NCBI RefSeq assembly: GCF_022682495.2
Contig: NC_071390.1
Location: 102,928,294 to 102,992,293, forward strand
DNA from: Desmodus rotundus
Taxonomy: Eukaryota; Chordata; Mammalia; Chiroptera; Phyllostomidae
Length of the DNA stretch: 64,000 bases
Direction: 5' to 3'
A program made the translations under genes and the position numbers. Positions within the stretch are counted from its first letter, which is position 1. Every line of letters starts with the position of its first letter. The notes beneath the pieces were generated by a model. That model was given only the letters and a program-made list of their open reading frames with translations, was not told the origin of the DNA and did not search any database. Shown one piece after another: positions 55,425 through 64,000 of the stretch.

Positions 55425-57745
55425 CTAGTAGAGGCGCAAATGTGTTTGCAACAGAATGGCCTCAGCACTATTTAAATAGTATATTTTTATTTTAAATATA
55501 AATACTGTAGTTGTGAACTACATGCACATACCTATGTGTTGGTGATTTTTATGTTTGGTGGATATCAATAGTATAACATGTAACCGGTACTCAGTTTCCC
55601 TCCCATCTCTCTTTTTTGGTTAGGTTATCACAATAATGGGACCATTTTGTAATGATAAACTTATAGGACTACAATACTTAGTATTGTTACTACTTAGAAG
55701 TAATGGTAACACTTAGTGGGAGTAATACTTGGAAGCACTGGTATACCACACTGTATATCTCTGTTTCCAGAAAAATAAAAGGAAAACATCTCCAAAGACG
55801 TAAGTCAGAGGGTTTGCACAATACATAGAATCTTTGTCCTGATACTGTGCTGGGGATACAGACTCACTCCGGTGCCTGGTTTAATCTCCCTCTACATTCA
55901 CGTCGAAACCAGCTTATGTTCTTCGGCAAACTTGAGCTCACTAATTTTTCCTTATGTATATATATTTTCTATTGCTAACTTAGTACTCTATTAACTCCTG
56001 CTCTCGAATTGATACCAAGTTAACCGAGACTAGAAAAAAAGTAGTACAAATCTAGTTTTATGTTTAATTAGCCTTACAGGGCTATCTAGCAAGAAACTTA
56101 TGAGACCCCTCCTTACCCCTACCCAGTTCATTAATGTGATACACAAATTGCAGCATCTTAAATGATTTATTTTGTATCAGTGCATACCTTCTACTATATA
56201 TTTTTTCCTGTCAAACACAGGCCAACACTTGTATTAACAGGATTTTAAAATCTTGTTCAGGCACCATGAGTTCAAGTTTTACCAAGGAGCACACAAAGGT
56301 AACTGTGGGTATACTGTCCAGCTTAAAAATACGAATCACTGAAAAGAAAAAGAGGGATGCTGAAGTTTAAAATAACAGCATGCAGATTTCTTTATAGAAT
56401 TTAAAGAATGGAAAACACTTGAGAAAATATCAGCAGGCAGGGGCAGGAAGAACAAACGGTAACCAAATTGGTTCCTGTGACAAACCATAACATTTACTTT
56501 AAACCATCAGCATGCTACTCAGTAAAAGGCAGGCTACCACTCTTTTAATAGATCCCAGGCCTTGTTAAACTCACTGGTCTGCAAGAATTATCCAGGTCAA
56601 GAGCAGGTCAAAAAGTGAAAACCCATGTGAAAGTAAACTTTGAAATATCTGCTTTTGAAGAGCCCCAGCCGACTGTCTCCTCTGTAGTAAATACACTTCC
56701 TTTCTGTGTACGATGTTGTTCAATACGCTATACTTAAAATACACCCAGGTAACAGCAACGGCACTACACTTTTATATCCTTTCTTCCAAGTGCAGTTCTA
56801 ACCACGTCCCTAGTTTGTGAATCTTTCTTAACCTTTTGCTTCCTAAAGCCTTAAAACAAAAGCACCATAAAGTAAGAAAAAAGTTGTGGCTCTGCTTTGA
56901 GTTGTTGCCCTTATTTTGTTTTGAAATATCTGTGCTCCATTTAAAACTAGAGCTGTGATTTCCTCCTAGGCAGAATAAAGAAGCAGGGGGGTGACTCACT
57001 GTGGAATTTATTTGCCTGGTAAACTGTGTATTAATCTGGCCTACAATACACTTGCTCCAGATTTTGTTCAAGTGTAAGGTCATACTGTGAAGCTGTTTTT
57101 CATTTTGTTTTATATGTGTTAATATAATGCCTTATGAATTACCCTGGAGTTTTTTTCTGACAGCTAAAAAGCATAATCGTTTTTCCTTTCAAGGGGATTG
57201 AAAGCCAAGCAATTGACTCTATATTTGAAACGATTTATCTGAGATCCTTTCTCTCACATCTTGCCTTAATGTTTATAGAGAATATTCCTTCAGTTTTTAC
57301 TGGTAGCATTGTATTTATCAAGCTCTTTGTCTCTTAGCCTGTTTCGCAAAATTGAGTCCATCTTAGGGTATGATCTTGTAGAGTTTATTGGCAAAGCTGC
57401 CTGCAGAGTTAATGGGCCCCATACCATGATTTTGATAGGAAAGAAATAGCCTCTTGAGACTTAAATCAGAGCTCTCTTGACAGAAAAAAAATGAGATCTT
57501 CTTGCTTTTTTTCTAATGAAATGAATGGCATGATTTTTCATGTATTTGACTATATAGGTGAAGTATCTGAGTAACGGCTGTATATTGACATTATTAATTG
57601 TAAGAGACAGTGTCAGTCTTGTCTCAATACGAACACAGAAAGAAGATTACGAATTATCCCTGAAGGAGTTTCCCTGAACATATGTAAAAATAATTAATGC
57701 ACAGGAACATATAAACTTGGTGCCAAGTGATGATGGTGGTGGTGG
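55425..57745. other. Repeat-poor sequence; possible conserved non-coding DNA at about 56750-57660
   Basis: No gene recognised. The second half lacks repeat signatures and has smooth, moderately AT-rich composition with words such as 'gtgactcactgtggaa' and 'gtgtattaatctgg'. A 103-codon minus-strand frame (56772-57083) is not recognised. Conservation is only a guess. Confidence 0.3.
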
Positions 57746-57749
57746 GAGG

Positions 57750-58000
57750 TGATAATAATTATGTAATAACAGCTAACAGTTACTGAGTATTTACCGTGGG
57801 CCTGAAATGCTCCCTGTGTTTTAGAGTGCTTCACTCACTTAATCCTCTCAGCAACCATATGAGGTGGGTACTCTTATTAGTCTCATGAGCCACGGGGAGA
57901 TTAAGTAACTTGCCCAAAGTCACAGTGCTAGTTAAGTGCAACAGATGGGTACAACCCCAGTAATCTGGCTCCTATGCTTGTGCTTCTACGCACAGTATTA
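57750..58000 (-). repeat. MIR SINE
   Basis: Minus-strand MIR in + coordinates: 'gttactgagtatttaccgtg', 'cttaatcctctcagcaacca', 'tatgaggtgggtactcttat', 'aagtaacttgcccaaagtca', 'cccagtaatctggctcctat'. Confidence 0.85.
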
Positions 58001-58004
58001 AGTG

Positions 58005-58735
58005 CTGTAAGACTTAAGAGAAGTTTAGTAGAAGATTCAGAGTGAGAAGAAATCACTTCCAACTTGGGTTACTAAGGAAGGCTTTGTGCAGAAGGTGGGG
58101 CTTCAGTTAATCTTAGAGATTGAATAGCTAGATTGTAGTCATATGGCAGTGGGGTCTGTGGCTGCCTCTGTTCACCAGGCACCTAGCGCTGAGCCTGGTG
58201 CACACCAGGCACGTGTGATTTAAAGTAATCTGGATGGCTAGAATGGTGTCATCTGCATCCTCACCGAGTGGACCTGACTCTGTCTGACTGGACATGGACA
58301 TTCAGAAAGCACCCATGAAATGTAAATGTGCTTATTCATGTTCTGCTCAAATTTTCTTCTAGTGAAATCTTTTTATTCCATTTATTTTTCTGTCTGTTCA
58401 GCATAGTTCTCGGAACTACAAAGAACTGGTTTATGTTTGTGTCCTAGTTTTTAATATCATTATGCTCTCTTTCTTTTATACTCTTCTAGTTTCTTCAGCA
58501 ACATAGACATAAATTTTATTTCAGATTTTGGATCCTTTATATTTTTTTATCACACTAACCCAGTAAACCACTGAGAGAGGATGAAGCAACAAGGAGATTC
58601 AGATATGCTGTTTAATCTGTTTAACACTATATGTAACAATCAATAGGTATTTTGTTGAAGACCTCCAAAGTCTTTGCCTTCATGCAAGAGAGACTTCTGA
58701 TACATATGAAAAAAGTATAACAAAAATATTTGATA
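58005..58735. other. Unassigned sequence with a small L2-like end and inverted repeat
   Basis: No gene. At 58173-58210 CACCAGGC, GCCTGGTG and CACCAGGC occur in alternating orientation within L2-like wording ('aggcacctagcgctgagcct'). Confidence 0.4.
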
Positions 58736-58739
58736 TTTG

Positions 58740-58873
58740 TTAAGAATGGACATGGGGAACAGTGTGGGGATGGGCTGTGGGTGCTGGGGGGTGGGCTGGG
58801 TGCAGGAGGACAGAGGGGGAAAATTGGGACAACTGTAATAGAATAACAATAAAAACATTTAAAAAAAAGAAAA
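58740..58873 (+). mobile_element. LINE-1 3' end
   Basis: Short 5'-truncated L1: a G-rich 3' UTR piece ('gggctgtgggtgctgggggg'), 'gacaactgtaatagaataac', AATAAA-like 'caataaaaac' and an A tail. Same family type as the end at 25640-25690. No clear target duplication found. Confidence 0.8.
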
Positions 58874-58889
58874 ATTGTTTTAGATCAGA

Positions 58890-59075
58890 CACTTTTGGTT
58901 TCAAATCCCACCTCTCTTGCTGTCTGGTCCAATGACAAGAAGAAAGATAATTAAATTTTTTGAGCTTCAGATTTTCATGAGAATTACATAAAATAACATA
59001 TATTATTTCAATATATAAATGCTTAACATAGCTCATTGTGCATAGGAGGAATTCAATAAATGGTGATATCTATAA
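58890..59075 (+). repeat. MIR SINE
   Basis: 'ggtttcaaatcccacctctc', 'ttgctgtctggtccaatgac', 'catgagaattacataaaata', 'aaatgcttaacatagctcat' in MIR order on the + strand. The L1 end above is inserted near its 5' part. Confidence 0.65.
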
Positions 59076-59099
59076 TAGTAATTTTTATTACTATGTTTA

Positions 59100-59690
59100 A
59101 TATGAAAGAAGTAGAAAAGGATAATATAACTATGCTGGTTGAGTCTTTGAGAAGCTTTCAAGGAGAAGGTAACCCTGAAAGATTAAGTGAGGGAGGAGGG
59201 GGAAGCATTTCAGCAGAGAAAGAGCAGGGCCAAAGCAGTAGAAGAGGCAATAAATCTACCTTCTGTGAACCCACGGAAGCAGTCGGCTGGCTGGGTGGGA
59301 AATGGGAGCACTGGGCACTCCGGGCAGGAGGCTGACCAGTATTAATGCTGCTGCTCCTGACATCGGGACGTGCGGGACAGACTTGAGTTCTTTCTGAGCA
59401 TAAACAAATTATTAACTGATGTCTTTGAAAGAGAAGGCAGGAGATGATTCAAGTGGTATTTTAGAAAGATTTGATCTGGGTGGGATGTGGGTAGACTGGA
59501 AGAAGAAGGGGCTCTAGTAAGAAGGTCAACTGTGAGGCTTTTGTGTAATAATTTGAGTATGATTTGATGAGTACCTTCTCCAAGTGAGTGTGGAAGGAGT
59601 CGGAATGCAAGGTGAGAAGACCAGGAAGCTGAGAGACGCTGCAGGGGAAGAAGGGATGACTTGGAATAGAGAAAAGGTGTCAGAAACGAC
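59100..59690 (+). repeat. Old interspersed repeat, family not assigned
   Basis: 'aagcatttcagcagagaaag', 'agcagggccaaagcagtaga' and later 'attttagaaagatttgatct' follow the order of the common mammalian repeat also noted at 33.4, 45.1 and 63.6 kb. The 135-codon minus-strand frame within it is a shadow. Confidence 0.45.
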
Positions 59691-59694
59691 AAAG

Positions 59695-62350
59695 TCAAAA
59701 CACCTAGAATATCCCTTTTTTTAAGAAAAGTCTTCAGGCATTCTAACATTTCAAATGATTGTTTCAGAACACTTTAGTGATCACTGTAAAATGACATTGT
59801 CCTGCAGTTCTTGTAAGATAATTGTGATGAAGCGAAAGGTTAACTGAACTGAGAATTTAAGGTTTAATATAAATAACACGGCCTTCTAAATCTTATCAAA
59901 TCTTGAACCACATTGTTTAAATTGAGTTTTATCATAACTATCTCTCCATTAAGTAAATTACTTTCTGACGTGCTAGGGAAAAAAATCCGTGCTTATTAAC
60001 CAAATGATGTAACATCAGCTTGCTTTTGAAATTGTTTGTTTTATTATCTTATCATTCCTTTTTTTCTGAAAAATGAAACCAAAAAGCAAAAAAAAAAAAA
60101 AAAATCCCTCTTAGACAATATATCTTTAATCACCTTCAAAGTAGAACTAAAATAATTCAAAGTAGGACACTGGGACCTTTTTAAAAATGAGGGGAGGGTT
60201 CTGTGTTACACTACTCAAGCCGATGCACCTGAAACTTGACCAGGACACGTCACTTTCTCGGAGCGTAAATACATTATCCATATTGGGGGCTTGTGTAGCC
60301 CAGTGTCTCATTTTTAAAAGCTCTGGGTCTCCCAATGCTAACAACACTATTTTGTTTTAGCACACGGTGTCCATTATTTCTACAGCAAACGTGGTTGCTG
60401 AAATAATACGTCTACCTTCAGTTGCTTATAAAAAATAATGGAATGAAAGAGTCATGGAAATAAAACAATATAGACATGGCCAACAGTTTAAAACTATTGA
60501 TTTTTTGATTTTGCCTTATCAAATCCCGCTCTTTTTTAAATTTTACTCAGAGCCATAGCTCTGAAAATGTAAACTTCTGAGTGAGACTGAAATGATCTAA
60601 TTTCTGATACAGTAATTCACATTATTTTAGTTTTATATGCATACCAGAAAGCAGACTTACCACAGGTGGGATGTTCTGTAAATATTATTTCCCCCATAAA
60701 TATATATCGCGTTCATTTATTTTAGCTTGCATGATGTCTTCTTAGATTCTGCATACTTGGTGGATATTATCATTTTAGAAACAGTACATCTTATAAGTCA
60801 GTCCTAATATTTCGAACTTTAGTACATAGCTTCAAAAAATATAATAAACATTTCAATATGATACAAAATTGATGAGGTAATGAGGTCATAGTTGCCAAAA
60901 ATAATGTTACCTATTTTTATTAATTTGGTTTAATTGAAACTTCTCTTTGAAAAATTATAGCAAAGGTGACAATTCAAAAGTATTTAAAAAATCCATTGTT
61001 TTTGATCTTACATCTTACCTCATTTGGCTAGGGGGGAGAAACTCTCTAGAGATGAAGACTGGGAGCTTTTGTTACTGAGTTTGCACCGTTTCCTAGGTAG
61101 AACCCCAGTGACAATCTCTTTTAATCTTTGTGTTTAATAATTAATTATTCTGTTTGTTTGGCTTTGCTATCTGGCGCTATTGTTATGAGACTACACGGCA
61201 CTATTCAGTTTCATCAAGGAGCTCGCCTTTTTATTTTTTACCTGGAGACCACGTCTAGTCCAGTTGGAAAACAGCCCGAGGTGCATGGCAATGCCATGCA
61301 AAATAATTGCTTTTCCTTAATCTTTAGACATGGGTTCATAATTTAGAAAAACCTCATAGTTGCTCCTCGGCAGCCTGGACAATGTGCTTTGTATTGAAAA
61401 ATCACACTGGAGACTGTTTATTTACAAGGGTCTAAACATCCGTATCTTTATGGCTTTCTCCTGTCACAATAAATCACCAGCTATAAGTTGTCCTTTGTTG
61501 GTTTTGGTAAAAATCAAATGAAACCCAGCAGGCGATCTCAAAGTGCATTGTCCAAGAGTGTAAAAATGCTGTGTCGATGACAGATCATACTGTTTCTATT
61601 AAAGCTAAGAACATGGACTTCACTTTGCTTTTTGACCCTGGTACTCCACTGTCAAGGTGATTTTATTTCTACAAATTTTCCTTCTGCTGGCCTCATCAAT
61701 GATTCACCATAAAACATTAGACAAATTCCCATCATCTGTATATGATTATAGCTGGTTCTGTTGTGCTTCTTACTGCAGCTAAAATGATGTTTTTCAGCTT
61801 TGTCTAAAGAGGAATCAATTTACTAATTTTCTTCCCTTATGCAATGACTTCTTATTTTAATATCAGATTATGAAATGCTATGGAATCAATGTAAAGCATC
61901 CTTATGGGCCATTTAATAACCATTTGCTAAAAACTTTAGCTACTCTTCACATATTTTTAAAAAGAGAGGAAAATACTGTATTTAGCAAATGATGACATGT
62001 GTGGGCAAGATACATGGGATTATCTGATCTCTTTAAGATGTAAATGTAGCGGAGCTATCGGTTCTCAGACCTATGACCCGTATTATATTTTTAAAAACAT
62101 CTACAAATAACTTTAAAAATAACTAGGTAAAGTAATAATACATACAATATTTTGAAGTTATCAGTACTGCTAAGCAACTAGCAGCCTGTTGAAGAAACAG
62201 AAACTGACTCATCTTGCTCTTTGTAATGTCAGACTGGTTTTCACCACATCGCTCTGTGGTGTGGTGCTATTCGGTGCCCTAAAGCAGTTATATGGTGGAT
62301 GGAAATATTTACTACATATTTTCAGGGAATATATATTCTATAAGATTACA
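59695..62350. other. Long repeat-poor stretch; possible conserved regulatory DNA at about 60990-62000
   Basis: No gene, RNA or clear repeat is visible apart from a poly(A) run at 60091-60106. From about 61.0 to 62.0 kb there are dense homeodomain-type and other factor-like words ('ataattaattattctg', 'ccatttaataacc', 'cctttgttgg'). This texture is common in conserved enhancers but is not proof. Confidence 0.35.
60091..60106 (+). repeat. Poly(A) run
   Basis: A homopolymer of 16 or so A. No retroelement body is recognised upstream of it. Confidence 0.9.
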
Positions 62351-62354
62351 CAAT

Positions 62355-62560
62355 AACAATAAAAATAATAGTAACTATTAACTGAGCATCTACTAACTGC
62401 CAGGCATTTTACATACATTATCTCATTTATTGTCAACCTAGCAATGTAGGTATAATGATGATAAAACTGACTTTCAGAATGATTAAGTAGCTTATCCAAC
62501 ATTTCAGAACAAATCAGTGACAGAATAAGAACTAAGTGAAGATTTGCCAAACTCAAAGCT
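62355..62560 (-). repeat. MIR SINE
   Basis: Minus-strand MIR in + coordinates: 'gagcatctactaactgccag', 'gcattttacatacattatct', 'gatgataaaactgactttca', 'gattaagtagcttatccaac'. Confidence 0.8.
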
Positions 62561-62561
62561 A

Positions 62562-63345
62562 GTGCTTTTTATACTGCCTTACATTTTTCTTTGGCAGACA
62601 AAAAGAAAAAAAAAGAAAGGAAGAATACAAAGAAGAGTCAGAAACCCAGGCGGGCGGTCTAGCTCGGTGCTTTTCAGTGTTGTAGGATGCCGTCACTGTC
62701 GCTCTGAGAAGCTTGCATCACTTACTACTACTCTTCCTGCAAACTTCTAAATGGCTACATCTTGTCTAAGAAATTATGTAGAAATATTTCACTGTATCAA
62801 CTGTATCAACAATATTTCATTGTAGCTGAAGTTTTCAACCTCACCCCTACGGTGTCCTTTCAAATGTCCAGCACTCCAACAACTGGGACTTCATGCCAGT
62901 TCCCAATACACCTTTTATTGTTCTATTAAAGAAAAATTCTTTCCTTTGCTCCTGGTCTCCATGAGGAGAGAATTTTCCCTCAGCACAATATTAGTCTTTT
63001 TCTGTCCCATACTTCTCTATCTCTTGGGGAAGATGGAGGGAATTTTCTGATGAGTACTTTTGGGAAAGGACTGGGAATTCTTGGCAATCGCTGCCATTCC
63101 AATTGTGGGACCAGGTTGCTGAATTTGGGACCTTGCTGTGCCGGGGCACAGGTCAGGGGTTTGTGCCACTGGCTGGTCAGCCTGGTTAAGTGATTGGCAG
63201 GCACATTCGGCTCTTGAACTGAGCCATATCCTTCAACATGGCATCTGTCAGTAGTAAAGTCCATATTTTAGCTTATTTGTTTTATTCCTCATCTTGTTCA
63301 GAACCTGGGTGGATAACCGCTATTTATTGGGGACTTTCTCTGAGA
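62562..63345. other. Unassigned sequence
   Basis: No gene. A 9-nt tandem duplication (tgtatcaac x2) lies at 62794-62811 inside a slightly larger direct repeat ('atatttcactgta' / 'atatttcattgta'). Confidence 0.4.
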
Positions 63346-63349
63346 TTTG

Positions 63350-63480
63350 AAAAGTGCTGTTCCCTCTACCTAGATTAACTCTTGTAATATCCACATACCA
63401 AAATCCCATTTAACATTCTTAAATGCCTTTTCTCCTGTAAATTTCTCTGTATGACAGGCTCATGTGGATAGAATTTTTCA
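63350..63480 (+). repeat. L2-like LINE fragment
   Basis: 'aagtgctgttccctctacct' followed by a pyrimidine-rich stretch resembles the L2 3' region. Diverged. Confidence 0.4.
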
Positions 63481-63559
63481 TTCTTTCAAACCTCCTGGGA
63501 AATTTGTTGTAACCTCTTTAAATATTTATTCCCTTATCTTTTACTTATTTAATCACTTT

Positions 63560-63930
63560 AAATGTATGACGTCCTACTCTGTGCATTGTTGTTATATCTG
63601 GGTTTACAGCAGTCCACAGTTCAAATGAGGTCCCTGTCCCCCTTGGATCATTGCTGAGCAGAGTAGTGCAGGGTGCCATTAGGGGAATTACGGCAAAGGT
63701 GCCTAACCTAGAGTAGGGCATGGTCAAGGTCTCAGCCAGACTGTGTCCCTTTCTGGAACCTGAGGACCTCTTTCAAGCTACTAAGTGACTTTAAGAAGTG
63801 ACTTTTAGGCTAATATTTGAAAAGTGAGTAAGAGTTAGTTGGGTGAATGGACTAGATGGCTAGGGACAGAAAGTGGAGGGGGTAGTAGCTTTCAGGAAAT
63901 GAAAGAGCATGTAAAAAGGGTCCAGGGTTG
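63560..63930 (+). repeat. Old interspersed repeat, family not assigned
   Basis: 'gtcctactctgtgcattgtt', 'atctgggtttacagcagtcc', 'agttcaaatgaggtccctgt', 'aagaagtgacttttaggcta' and 'aaatgaaagagcatgtaaaa' follow the same repeat, from its 5' end inwards. Confidence 0.45.
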
Positions 63931-64000
63931 AGTGGCTAGCATTATAGGTGTCAGAATTAGACCTCAATTTTGGAGAATAGAGCAGCACACAGTAGAGTAA

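Noticed and set aside
59342..59749. 135-codon minus-strand open frame
   Set aside because: Lies over an old interspersed repeat and shows no protein-like composition beyond what the repeat gives.
60091..60106. Poly(A) run as the tail of a retrocopy
   Set aside because: No retroelement or mRNA-like body is recognised upstream, and no target duplication is seen.

Overview
The window is mammalian nuclear DNA, almost certainly from a bat. It is AT-rich and poor in CpG, and it is packed with LINE-1, MIR, L2, hAT and MaLR-type repeats. The lineage call rests on three tRNA-derived SINEs (38123-38358, 39098-39310, 51012-51227) that have the tRNA head and CT/GA-rich body of the VES family, which is known from bats. 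No intact protein-coding gene is visible, so I read the window as intergenic or deep intronic sequence. Family names come from recognising the sequence. No database was searched.

Layout. 1-4575: mostly unique AT-rich sequence with MIR and L2 scraps and a weak exon-like signal at 3127-3169. 4576-10390: one old but nearly full-length LINE-1 on the + strand, with a decayed target-site duplication (TSD), a dead ORF1, a GGAA microsatellite at the ORF1/ORF2 junction and a dead ORF2. 10405-23600: unique sequence with MIRs, a hAT-type MITE with a perfect 8-bp duplication (13323-13541), a strong minus-strand splice-site pair (15016-15053), two compound inverted repeats, a CpG cluster near 16.2-16.6 kb and a mariner-like MITE (20535-20859). 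23620-25764: a younger, 5'-truncated LINE-1 with a perfect 17-bp TSD and an apparent 3' transduction.

25.8-32.4 kb: unique sequence and MIRs, then a processed pseudogene of CPSF3 (about 30100-32340) with many lesions, including damage to the catalytic metal-binding motif. 32.4-43.3 kb: L2 and older repeats, a minus-strand LINE-1 3' end (36025-36223), two VES SINEs, and a small CpG cluster at 42.0 kb. 43346-43707: a solo MST-like MaLR LTR in minus orientation. 43.7-64 kb: MIRs, L2, a third VES SINE, one more LINE-1 3' end, and long repeat-poor stretches (56.0-57.7 and 59.7-62.3 kb) that could hold conserved regulatory DNA.

No genes act together here. The interest lies in the record of retrotransposition (TSDs, 3' transduction, retrocopy), in small inverted-repeat rearrangements that look like template switching, and in a few exon-like or CpG-rich spots. 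I found no convincing new biological system. Open reading frames outside the LINE-1s and the retrocopy are short and unrecognised, and I take them to be chance.
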